Origin: Lactifluus volemus
Lineage: Eukaryota; Basidiomycota; Agaricomycetes; Russulales; Russulaceae
DNA length: 64,000 bases
Assembly: GCA_022376515.1 (NCBI GenBank)
Contig: WTXI01000033.1
Coordinates: 62,001 to 126,000, forward strand
Direction of reading: 5' to 3'
In this document: positions 21,848-32,700 of the stretch, piece by piece
Layout of the letters: every line of letters begins with the position of its first letter
How positions within the stretch are numbered: the first letter of the stretch is position 1
Translations under genes and position numbers: made by a program
The notes under the pieces: model-generated
The model's input: only the letters and a program-made list of their open reading frames with translations
What the model was told of the DNA's origin: nothing
The model's database searches: none

Positions 21848-23422
21848 ATGGATAGACGCTCAAATAGCAAAAACGTTGCACGTCAACGGAAGAAATTGTT
21901 TTTTCTACAACTGCCCGGTAGGTCTCACCAAGAACAACCCCAACGATTACTGAGTTGTCGCGGCGTTGTTGTTCGGTGTACTGGGCCTAGTGTCCCCACG
22001 AGTAACAATCAGATCTCTCCCCGACAATGTCCTCCTAGAGATATTCGATTCCTATCGAGTTGTTATCAACAACTCCAAAGATGAATTACCATGGAATTGG
22101 GAAAAGCTGGTGCACGTATGCCAACGATGGCGATACCTCATTTTCGAATGGCCAATTCGTCTCAATCTGCAGCTCTTTTGCAAAGAGAAATCACCTGTGA
22201 AGGAAATGTTGGATGTCTGGCCACCAATTCCTCTCGCTATCCAAGTCGACTGCAGCAACTCGAGTATTTGGTCAGAGTCGAACGGCTGGCGCCGCAGCCT
22301 TCTCGACAACCTCATTCCCGCATTGGAGCGTCGTGATCGCGTACGCCGTATTGATATCGCCAGTCCAACGGAATGTTCGTGGGAAGAAATTGTCACGGCA
22401 ATGCAGGGACCATATCCAGCATTGAGATACTTTTCGTTGGAGTCACTTGAAGAGGAGCCTCCCCTTCCCCTTCCCGATACATTCTTGAATGGATATGCCC
22501 CGTGTCTACAATATTTTGCTCTCGGGCAAGTCTCATTCCCGTCGTTGCCAAGATTTCTCTCGTATACAAAAGACCTCACATCTCTCCATCTTTTCTGTAT
22601 CGTTTATCCTGGGTACATGCCACCCGAGACAATGGCCACATGCCTGTCCGCGTTGCCAAAGCTCAAATCCCTTGAGATCAGTTTCTGTGGCAATCCCGAA
22701 ATGCCGACGCCTCACCCCCAAGGAGGAAACCAAGCTTCATTGCCACCGACCCGGTTCGTTCTCTCCGCTCTCACGGAGTTGTATTTCGGTGGTGCGAGCA
22801 AGTATATGGAAGCCCTCGCGGCCCGAATAGATGCTCCTCTACTCGACAAATTCTACATAAACTTCCATGATGTGTTTGTGTTTAACATACCCCAAACCAT
22901 CCGGTTCTTCTGTCACCTGGAGTCGTTCAGGCCGTCCGGTTTAACTTTGATATTCAGTCGGCATCGCAAAGCCAATATATATTTTCCCTCGCATCATTCC
23001 TCGTATCCTCCCTCGTGGCACATCATGTGTCAACAGTTAGATCGGCAAGTCATTTATGTAGCACGGATATGCAGCCAGATTCTTCCTTTCCACTGTAACG
23101 TCGATTCACTCAAAATCGAGTACCGGGATGAGGACCCTTGAATTTCTTCCGAGCGATCCGGCAAGACGAGATAGATCGCACGCTATGGTCCCAACTCTTT
23201 CATACATTTACCTCTGTCCACAGTCTGTCCATACCTGCCACGCTGCAGCTGTCCATTGCAGCTGCGTTGCAAGGGCCCGCGGGAGAATCATTCCCCTTGC
23301 TACGCAACCTTTCCATCGTGGGGTATGTGTGGGACAACACCGCGCGACAAGGCATACAATCATTCATCGCAGCCCGCCAACGCAGTGGTCGCCCTGTAGC
23401 CGTCACAGTCTCTTATTCGTAA
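21848..23422 (+). pseudogene. F-box protein, copy 2, with 5' exon and internal frameshift
   Basis: Paralogue of the gene at 19905. I infer a short first exon at 21848-21917, starting MDRRSNSKNVARQRKK, and an intron 21918-21990 (GTAGGT..CTAG) that joins in frame to VSPRVTIRSLPDNVLLEIFD. Without this exon the copy has no ATG, because the copy 1 start codon is GTG here. The F-box and leucine-rich region follow to 23141, where a net gain of about 14 nt relative to copy 1 (23115-23160) shifts frame and introduces a stop after EYRDEDP. The C-terminal part, RQDEIDRTLWSQLFHTF to VAVTVSYS, continues in another frame to 23422 and keeps the last 17 residues that copy 1 has lost. An unrecognised intron at the break cannot be wholly excluded, but I found no in-frame one. 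Confidence 0.75.
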
Positions 23423-24410
23423 GGTCGTCATCATTGGAGCCATCCCCCACCGTTCTTTCCTTCTCCACCGTCTACCCTCGTCTCATTATCTTGCGTACCA
23501 GGATGGGGATCTTAAACTGGAGGTATGCGGCCGACCCGTGTCATGTTTACACAAAAAATCTAATCCCTATGTGTCTCGAGCTTTCACTTATCCGAATGCG
23601 TTACTATTTACACCAATCACTCGTAGCTGAATATGTTTAATGACCGAGAGCCATGAACGGTTGATCTCCTAGTGTGAACTCCAGAGTCATCTTGGAAAGT
23701 CTGCCAGACCACCGTGACCAAAATGTTGGAGCCCTAGAAAAAGAACGTAGAAGAAAAGAGAATCACAAACGTACTGTATAATATGTGATGCGTATGGAGA
23801 GAATACATTCCATACCTTTCCCGCCTTCCCAGCTTACGCCCTCAACTTGATAAAAAGATAGAAACGTGCGGGAAATCTCTGAATCCAAGGCTCGCAAAAG
23901 AGCGGGACGCTGCGTGTGTTGGCCGTCCCAATTCGCACTGCGGTTCGCAGAAACTAGCGCAGCATGCCTGCGCCATTGACTGTGGTAGCCCACACAGGTA
24001 CGTCAACCTTGAATTCAGGATCCTTATTCGAGGGGCTCTAGCGAACGTGCAAGGACAACGAATGTAAGTCCTGCGACGAAACCCTTATTCACATCCACAA
24101 TTTCATCACCGCCGTGGGCGCTCACCGTGAGCTTGCGCAGCTCCACGCTCTGCATCGATGACTGATATGTCCATCATCAGGTTGTTACATACTATGGGCA
24201 GGCAAGATATGGACCTCGACCTGTCTATTCTGTGGCGGACGGTTATTGACAACAAAAGTTTGAAATAAATTACAGCTCGATGAGTCTTGCCCGAGCTGAG
24301 TCACGTGTCGCATCTCCAAAGTGACTGTGCCCGTGGGAACAGACTCGGATGCACCGCACATTGAACAAGGTGTGAAGAACTGTGACCATACTAGTACTTC
24401 TAATACCATC
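23423..24410. other. Intergenic stretch upstream of ERG27
   Basis: About 1 kb; no supported gene or repeat. It contains the ERG27 promoter; no clear TATA box is visible. Confidence 0.4.
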
Positions 24411-25974
24411 ATGTCTTCTCCAACCAGACCAGCGCGGCCCATCATCATCGTAACAGGTGCAAACAAGTATGTGGATATCCTTCATCTTCCCATCTCACAT
24501 GAACTCCGCTCACCCACCTTCCGTGCGGCCAGTGGCGTGGGCTTCGGTATCTGTCGCCGTCTCCTCTACGGCCTCGCGCAAGACAGGCCAGACGACGCTC
24601 GTCCGCTTTTTCCACGCTCAGGCGCAGATGAACCGGGAATAGAGTACCCCTGCGCTGGCCTGACGCTCATCATGGCCTGTCGCAGTCGGCAGCGTGCAGA
24701 GGCCGCGCGCACACAGCTACTCTCGTTGTTTGATAGTGACGTGGAACGACTGCGGAAGTTACCCGGAGGCGCAGAACGCGTGATCGCCTTCCGCGCGAAC
24801 CTCGTCATTGCGGTACATATACTCGATCTCGCGTCTGTTCAAAGCACGCTCGCGTTCGCGGATGAGGTGGCGCGCACGTGAGTCTTTTTCTTCTGTCCCT
24901 TGGGTCTGGTTGTCCCTAAGTCGGATGCGTATGTGCGGGATGGTGTAGGTACCCGTACGTGTCACATCTCGTGTGCAATGCGGGCGTTGCGCCATTCTTG
25001 AACATCTCGTGGTCGCTCCTCCTCCGGCAGGTCTGGAGGAACTTCTTGGAACTCGATATGTTGCAACTGGTGACAATCCCCAACTACAACATCCAACGTA
25101 CGGCTATGATGAGCGACGATGGGCTCGGGTGGGTCTGGCAGTGCAACGTGTTTGGGCACTACATCCTCGTGGGTTGTTGCCTCCTTCCAAGTCTTTGACA
25201 TTGACATTTACCCTCTGATTGTGCTTCCCGCGTGACATCAGTGCCGGGCGTTGGAAGCAAAGCTCGCGGCGTCACAGACGGGACCTGGTCGCGTTTTGTG
25301 GATGTCCTCTCTCACGGCACACGCGGATAACTTTTACGACCCGACCGACTGGCAGCTCGTAGATAGCTCACAGCCCTATGAGGGATCCAAATTCCAGATA
25401 GAACTCATCCGTGCGGAGCTCTCGCGCCGCGCTGGGCCAGCCTCTCCGGTTCGCCACTTTACCGTTCATCCTGGCGTGGTGTTCTCCTCGATAGACGCGG
25501 CTCTCGTCGGTGGTTTCATGTCTCAGATGAAGCTTTTAGTGTTTTATCTTGTGCGTAATTCCTCTTTCTTTTTCTTCTTTCGAGCCCATTCTTCTACCAC
25601 TGCTTCGAGTTCGCTTCGCTGATTTTCTGGCCCGCGCCCTTTTGTAGGCCCGGTGCTTAGGCTCTTTGCACCACAACATCTCGTCCTGGAATGGTGCCGC
25701 TGCCATGGCCCACGTCTGCCTCGCTCCTCTTGCATTCATTCCCGTCTTTCTGTCTGCCGTAGGGACACCGACCACGCGGGACAAGGGGCAGCAAGAAGAA
25801 GATCTGCTTCCGGCATATCTGCATTCCGTAACAGATCGCATGGGACACAGCGGTGTTGCTCTAGCACCATTCTATGGATGGCCTGAGCACGAAAAGACTG
25901 CGGCGCGCTTGGTGGATCGGTGTGAGGGGTTATACCAGTCTTTCGTCGCAGTGGGGGGAAAGTCCGAGCCATAG
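24411..25974 (+). CDS. ERG27: 3-keto-steroid reductase (sterol C-4 demethylation)
   Basis: NADPH-dependent short-chain dehydrogenase that reduces the 3-keto sterol after C-4 demethylation in ergosterol synthesis, working with ERG25 and ERG26 at the ER. Exons: 24411-24466, 24533-24877, 24949-25168, 25242-25550 and 25648-25974; 418 residues. The Rossmann motif is TGANNGVGFGICRRL. HLVCNAGV gives the NAG motif, NVFGHYIL follows, the catalytic Ser lies in VLWMSSLTA, and the catalytic Tyr and Lys in YEGSKFQIEL. VRHFTVHPGVVFSSI and LARCLGSLHHNISSWNGAAA are typical of ERG27. All junctions are in frame. Its 3' half was duplicated to 29993-30549, where it is broken; this copy is the intact one. Confidence 0.92.
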
Positions 25975-26478
25975 CTGCGACCGCCAAAACACATCATGTC
26001 TGTTACATGTACTATACCCTAAAAATAAGATAGGACTAATGATGGATTGACATGCTACAGGAGGTTCGAGAATAACTGGTGTTGCAGTGATTCTGCCGTG
26101 CCACGCTTCCCCTTTGCGTGGTGGCTATTCGCTTGATGTTGGTATGGCATGTCGCCAGCAAAGGATCTTATTGACAAGTGGCAAAGCATGTGCACGTCTT
26201 GTTCTGTGCAGATCCGTACGAAATAACCCACAAAAACATATGTTACGTATTACCTAGAATGATGAATGAAGAAATAAATGTTTGGATGTCTATGATGAAA
26301 CGAGACACAAAAATGAATCGTAACATTCAAGTGGATAAAAGAATCGTGCTGAGAGAATATCATTTATTTTTTATTCAAAAAAAAAAAAAAGGTCCGTTGC
26401 TTTCATTATAGCAATCCATCAAATTGTTTATAATCCATCGTGAGACTCCCACTCATGATGAACAGCAGAGCTTGCACT

Positions 26479-27702
26479 CTAATGCAGATTCGTGGTCACG
26501 AGGCTGCCGATCGGGTCGGGTGCCGTGTCAACGAAGGTCATGGCTGGACCCGCGACGATCAGGTTGCTCTGGCCCTGACGTTGTGCGATGTCGGCGCTCA
26601 GCAGCTGGGTGGAGTTCGTGATGTAAACGAGGGTGGGGCCATTAAAGCCTGATGGAATGGCGCATTGACTGGCGTCCAAGGCGACTACGCTGTTCGAGTT
26701 AATTAGTTGACAGGTTAACTTCTGTAGACACGGGGCGCAATGGGTGTGTATGCGTTAGAGACACGTCGGTTGTGGTGCGAAGACTAAGTCGGACTTACGG
26801 TGGTGCTACTGGTGAGGGCATTTGAGGTGTTAGTAGTCCCGCTTCCGGTAGTTGAGGAGAACGTTAGTTTAGTGCCGGTGGTGACGAGACCGGTATTGGT
26901 GATTTGGAGAGGGGGGTTGGCTGATGACGTGAAGGCGATAAAAGAAGAATTAGTGAACAGCACCAGTAAGTCAGGAGTAGAGAGCCCACATTGTATGCCA
27001 GTGTTGCAACCTGTGAGTATGTTACTGAGAATAGTTTGCCCCTCACTGGCAAGAATGGGAGTTTCAAAGGCTTGGGGGGAACCTGAAGCACCATTCAATA
27101 TGCTGAGGGTTGACTGGTGGCGGGAATCGACGGTTGCTTGGGAATTGACTTGGGTGAGGTCACCCGCATTACCGATGGTGTTCATTATACCAACGTAAGT
27201 GCTCGCAACAACTTGTTTGATGACTCGTGCATTCGTCAGCGCTGTAGCGGCATCTTTCTCGGCACCGGCTAGATTGAACTGACAAGTCAGCGCCACTTGG
27301 CCAGCGCCCTGAAGGAGCGACTGTATCAGGGTGTTAGAGACACCATAAAGAGAGATGGGCCAAAGCAGAGGGTCGATACACACATCTAAGCCCGCAGCGT
27401 GAGTCGCGTCCTCATTCCCGATGGTGTTGAGTTCGGCAGTAACAGTGGCCCCATCCGTGGAGCCAGCGGCGGTGAAATCCTGAGATGTAAATTTCTTCAG
27501 AATGTCCTGGTAAAATTGCGTCTGCATCTTCTCGAAAAGATTCATGAGTTCTGAGGAACGTTCATAAGCCTCGGGATCAATGAGGGTATGGAAAATACTC
27601 ACGGAAGTTCTGAATCGTGCTGGGTTGAGCAGTGGCACGGCGGACCGGCACGGCGGACACAACGAGAGGAACAAGAGCTACAGCCAAGTATTTGAACAAC
27701 AT
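26479..27702 (-). CDS. Ferritin-like secreted protein (Rds1-type), copy A
   Basis: Fungal protein of the ferritin-like (ferritin_2) fold; related proteins are stress- or sporulation-associated, but the biochemical role is not established. Exons: 27702-27603, 27550-27384, 27320-26799 and 26721-26479; 343 residues. An N-terminal signal peptide (MLFKYLAVALVPLVVSAVP) is followed by a basic pair. The ferritin-like helices include LMNLFEKMQTQFYQDILKKF, then an E..DATH helix and SRHQSTLSIL. The C-terminal half is Ser/Thr/Asn-rich. The third intron is best placed at 26798-26722 and the second at 27383-27321; in copy B the equivalent of the second contains an in-frame stop, which proves it is spliced. 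No lesion is visible. It is convergent with ERG27. Confidence 0.8.
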
Positions 27703-27984
27703 GTTTGTCAAAGGGTAAATTTAATAGTCGCTTCCGGGAAGATCAGCCTGTTAGGTGTGGTTGAAGGCAAGTAATTAAGGGGAGCAACCTGGCTACCCCA
27801 AGACTAGCGAAAAGTTAAAAGGATAACTGAGTGATGACGATAGAAAGTATACACACCTAGGAAAGAGAAAAGAGCGAACAGAGAAAGTGGACAAGGACAG
27901 GAAAGACATCGTGAGCGAGTCGAACTTTTATGTTAGACTGCGAGTACAGAGCAGGGTATCATGATGTGGCGGCGCTGGCCCGAA

Positions 27985-28029
27985 GAACACTGATTTCTTC
28001 CGTCTCGGAGACGGAAGAAATCAGTGTTC
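27985..28029. repeat. 45-bp near-perfect palindrome (22-bp arms, 1-nt centre)
   Basis: Arms 27985-28006 and 28008-28029 pair at every position around a central G at 28007. It lies at the distal edge of duplication unit A. Unit B has only a single arm-like sequence here (near 32670-32690) followed directly by the shared ACACCTCGGTGTACCCGGG. Confidence 0.9.
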
Positions 28030-28040
28030 GTCTGCGAATC

Positions 28041-29992
28041 ATACCTCGGTGTACCCGGGCCAGTTTGTTCACAATTAGTGTTGATCCGTGCTCTCCACGG
28101 GATCGACAGGATCACGTCCCACGCATCAGAGGGACCTGTTTGGAAGACGTACACGATCATCGAAACTGACGGGTAGCCACGCGCACCCGAAGCGAACCAG
28201 CCGAATTGCAAATAAGTGGCGCGGAGTTGCAGTAAATGTCGTAATAAGGTCGCATTCTCCGCCGGCCCGGAACTACTGCGCCTATGGTCACTTCCTATTG
28301 ACACTCAGGCTGAAAGACATGTCAGCGCAGGATGGCAAATGTTGCTTGAACGTTGTCATTCGAAAGCAGAAAGCTGGCATGAAAAATGAAAGTGGCTGGG
28401 CATCCAGGTTAGAGCCTTTCTAACAATTCGGACTTTCATTCGAAATCACTGCCACGTGAGCAGCATCAGCGTGGACTGTGATACTCGAGAAGTTGAGCGA
28501 AATGTTAAAACGCGAGATCACCCCTCACCAAACTCAGTTAGAGGATCCAACTAAACAAGACATTGAAGCCAGACAGGGTCGAGGTGAACAGGATTTATCA
28601 CCTTGATCGAAATGTCGGCCGAAATCATGATAGCCACAGTTCGGATCGAGAACGATGTGTGACACAACTGAGTGATGGGTAAAGGCAGTGTTCAAATTGC
28701 CAATGCCGCGAAAGAGGGCAGAGAAGTGCAACTACATCAGCTGAGATGATACTGTATTGTTAATGTCGCGAAAAAAGGACAGAATGAGGGAAGCATACAT
28801 CTCACGACAGCCACAGTGTGTGTTGTAAGGGAGAGCTGTGAGAAGAAAGGTAACATACCTTGCCATGATGTAAGAGGATCTAGGAATTGAGTGACACAAG
28901 GCACGGGGTAAGGGAAAAGCGGGGCAGCATTGATGTTCAGAACTTTCGCGGACACAACAACCGGCACCTGCAGCATTTGAATGAGGTATCTCCGTTCGTC
29001 TCTCATAACACATCCTTTGTGCTGGTCCTGAGCGTGATGATCAGATAAACGGATGGGTGATTAGCCTCACGGCATTGTAACGTCGACACCTGCAGCGTCC
29101 ACTTGTTCAGAGCATGAGAAACCCCGCTCACGTTGGCTGACAGTGTTGGAATCGCGCAAGACAGTGACATGTGCATGAAGTTGGTTCAGAGATTGCGCTT
29201 TCAAATTTTGAGATTGATTTGGGCTCTGCGCGAATAATAGTGGCCCCTCATATTCCCCTACAGAACTCGGCGTCCACACCAGTTTCATGTCCAGATTCTG
29301 GGGATTTGCCTGCGCCACACCCTCTCCTGGGCTGGCACTGCAATGACACAGACCATCTGGTAAGCTGTCCTATTATTTAGCCATCGAACAAATATCTCAT
29401 CCGTCTTCAGGCCACAAGAAATGTCAGACGCTTTAAAGGTTAGGCAGACCAGAGACCCCTAGATTCAGACAGACTGATCACATTGCAGCCTGACTTAGTC
29501 GCCCTACAGCTGGTTGCGCAAAATTAGTCACGCGGGATGATTTCAACATCCAGACACGAACACAAAGCAAATTTCTCGCCGAGGTGACCTTGTTCGACCA
29601 CAGATTCACTGCGTATCAAGCCATGCATGGTTGCAGCAGTTGATATGTACACCACGCGGCAGATGATGCATGATGGGAGGAGACTGGGTGAGCGTGGGCA
29701 ATTTTGGGTCGATCACGTGCTAATAAATCAGGCTACTCGAGAGCACTGACTGCAGCGATGACACGGACACGGGTTTCAGTTAATGATGGTCCCTAGCTCG
29801 TGGGGCATCGCCGTCGCGCACCCTCAGGCTCAACTTCGCCATCATCCCCGCTCGGGCATAGGGTATGTCTGCCCATCGACATCTAGCCCCTCTGGGGGAG
29901 CGTATCATTGATTGCAGGGCACTGGCACCGGTTTGCTAATGCTACTTTGGCGAGGCCGATTGCTTCTCTCACGAACTAATTATTGTCTTCTG
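28041..29992. other. Spacer between the two duplication units
   Basis: About 1.95 kb with no supported gene. ORFs are short and overlapping; no transposon ends or RNA genes recognised. Confidence 0.4.
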
Positions 29993-30549
29993 GGCCTGAT
30001 CGCGTTTTGTGAATGTCCTCTCTCACGACACACGCGGATACCTCCTCGACTAGCAGCTCGTAGACAGCTCACAGCCATATACGTACATGAGGGGCCCAAA
30101 TTCTCACCAGTGCCGAGCTCTCGCGCCGAGCTGGGACATCCTCTCCGGTTCGCCATTTTACCGTTCATCCTGGCGTGGTGTTTTAGTCGTGATACTCGGC
30201 AGTTTCACGTATCAGATGAAGCTTGTAGTGTTTTATCTTGTGCGTAATTCCTCTTTTTTTTTTTTTTTCGAGCGCATTCTTCCACCACTGCTTCGAGTTC
30301 GCTTCGCTGATTTTCTGGCGCGCGCCCTTTCGTAGGTCCGGTGCTTGGGCTCTTTGCACCACAACATCTCATCCTGGAATGGTGCCGCTGCCATGGCCCA
30401 CGTCCCTGTCTTTCTGTCTGCTGTGGGGACACGGACCGCGCAGGAAAATGGGCAGTAGAATGAAGGTCTGCTTCCGGCGTAGCTGCATTCCGTAACAGAT
30501 TGTATGGAGCGCAGTCTTTCGTCGCAGTAGGAGGAAAGTCCGAGCCATA
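29993..30549 (+). pseudogene. ERG27 3' fragment (duplicated, broken)
   Basis: Copy of ERG27 exons 4-5 and their intron. It begins with the equivalent of GRVLWMSSLTAHAD and ends with the equivalent of GGKSEP followed by TAG. Deletions, a stop in the segment matching NFYDPTDW, and loss of the codons around the catalytic YEGSK destroy it. The intron with its T-rich tract (about 30252-30268) and the acceptor are still visible. No 5' part is present, so it was never a full gene here. Confidence 0.85.
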
Positions 30550-31247
30550 GATGCGACCGAAAAAGCACACCGTGTCTGCTACATGTACTATCCCCTCAAA
30601 TAAGATAGGACTAGAGATGGACTGAAGTGCCACAGGAGGTTCGAGAATACCTGGTGCGTATTATTATGTTACTGTAATCATGTCATAGTCGGCGCTTCAG
30701 GAGAGCGGATCATATCACCGAGTCTGTGGCTTCTAAGTCCGACTTTGAGACTACTTGAAACCTGTATGTTGTAATATGTGCGAATCGTTGGTCCCACAAT
30801 AGTAGGTGATTAAGGAAACAGATGGACTAGCAATAGACTTCATCTCAAATGTGATAGGTTCAATTATGCCAGTTAGGAGGCTAGTATTCTTTGGTCGCTC
30901 GCTGGCAGCTATAAGGGAAGTCAGACTTATTTGACGCAACAGAATGGGAAAAGAGGGCACGATATGAATGACGTGTCTGTCACTCACTCTCATATTTTTT
31001 CTCTCTCTCCTAATTCGTGTTAATAGTTTTTTTCCTATTACCACGCAAGTGTAGGGTGAAGCTCCGTGCGAAATAACCCACAAAACATACGTTACATATT
31101 ACCTAGAATGATGAACGATGTAACTTCGAAACACTGGATGTCTATGATGGAAGGGCATTATTGTAAACGAGCGAGTGGAGAAAAAAAATCGTACTAAGAG
31201 AAAAAAGAAAAGAAACAAAGGTCCATTGCTCTCATTACAGTAATCCA

Positions 31248-32451
31248 TCAAACTACATTCTTGCCGATCTGGTCGGGTGCCCCGGTAGTGAAAATCATGG
31301 CTGGACCTGCGACGACCGCGCCGTTCTGGCCCGCACGTACTTGTGCGTTGGTGCTCAGCGGCTGGCTGGTATTCGTGATGTAAACGAGGTTGGGACCATC
31401 AAGGGCTTGTGGAACGACGCATTGACTGGCCGACTGGACGGATACGGTGTTCGAGTTCATTATTTGACAGGATAAATTCTGTAGACAAGGGGCGGAAGGG
31501 ATTGTGTATGCGTTAGAAACACGTCGGTTGCGGTGTGAAGACGGGGACCAAGTCGGACTTACGGAGGTGTTATTGTTGAGGGCAGGTGAGCTGAACTGTA
31601 ACTGGGTGCCCGCGGTGATGGAACCGGTATTGGTGATGGTGAGAGGATTGTTGGCTGATAACGTGAAAGCAAGAAAAGGAGTATTAGTGAACGGCACCAG
31701 TAAGTAGTCAGGAATAGAGAGCCCACATTGTGCGGTGAGGTTGCAACCTGAGGCTACTACGTCATGGACAAGAGCGCCCACCTCAGGGGGATTAAGGGGT
31801 ATATCAAGGGGTTGGGCGGAAGGTGATTGTCCACTGAGTAGGTTGAGGATTGACTGGTGGCGGCCCTCAATGCCTGCGATGCTACTGCCTGCGGTGAGGA
31901 TACTCGGGTCGTTGATGTTGCTTAAAGCACCAAGGTAAGCGCCAACACCAACTTGTTCGAAAGTTCGTGCACTCGCCACCGCTTGAGCGGGATCTGTCAA
32001 GTGATTGCTGAAATCGAACTGACAAGTCGACAGCGCTCCGCCACTGCCGGCAATGACCCCCTGTACCAGCGTGTTAGAGACAACTTAAAGAGAGATGGGC
32101 CAAAGCAGAGGGTCGATGATACACACCTGAAGGGTCTGATCGTGAGTCGCTTCCTGACTCTGGATGTTGCTTATCTCATTAACAACAAGGTTCCCATCCT
32201 TGAAGCCAGAGGCTGCGAAATCCGCTGGTTTAAATTTCGACAGCATTTGCTGGTAAAATGATGACTCCAGTTGTTCGAGATAATCGGCGAATTCTGAGGA
32301 ACGTTCATAAGCCTCGAGATTGATGAGGGTATGAAAAGTACTCACGGGCGACCGCAACGGTGCCGGGGTCAAGAGTCACGTTGGCACGGCGGACCGGCAC
32401 GGCGGACACAACGAGAGGAGCAAGAGCTACAGCCAGGTATCTGAACAACAT
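31248..32451 (-). CDS. Ferritin-like secreted protein (Rds1-type), copy B
   Basis: Paralogue of the gene at 26479-27702. Exons: 32451-32346, 32293-32127, 32060-31563 and 31478-31248; 333 residues. The signal peptide is MLFRYLAVALAPLVVSAVP. Ferritin-like helices: FADYLEQLESSFYQQMLSKF, then EATHDQTLQ, then FEQVGVGAYLGAL, the stretch that best matches the family, then GRHQSILNLL. The tail is Ser/Asn-rich and ends IGKNVV. The intron 32126-32061 contains a TAA in frame, so splicing is needed. The two copies have diverged through many substitutions and short indels that keep frame, which suggests both are under selection. Confidence 0.8.
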
Positions 32452-32700
32452 GTTTGTCAAAGGATAGTTGCTTCCGGGAGAATCGACCTCTCAGATGTGT
32501 TTGAAGGCAAATGATTAAGGGGAGCGACCGGGCTACCCAAAGACTAGCGAAAAGTTAAAAGGAGGACAAGGAAAAGCATTGGGAGCGAGTCAAGCTTTTA
32601 TGTTAGACTGCGAATATAGGGTATAGTATAATGATTTCGCCGCGCTGGCCGTTTGCGATCATGATGACAAGCACTGATTTCTTCTGTCTCTCACACCTCG

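Larger units (their letters stand above)
25287..28040. repeat. Segmental duplication, unit A
   Basis: Contains ERG27 exons 4-5, the spacer, a complete ferritin-like gene and its 5' flank. Collinear with 29993-32700: shared markers include CGCGTTTTGTG.ATGTCCTC (25292), AGGAGGTTCGAGAATA (about 26060), GAAATAACCCACAAAA (26219) and ACTGATTTCTTC.GTCTC near the end. Unit A keeps ERG27 intact. Confidence 0.85.
29993..32700. repeat. Segmental duplication, unit B
   Basis: Collinear with 25287-28040, in the same orientation. It carries the broken ERG27 fragment and an intact ferritin-like gene. Similarity falls away just after 32700, close to where unit A has its palindrome. Confidence 0.85.
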
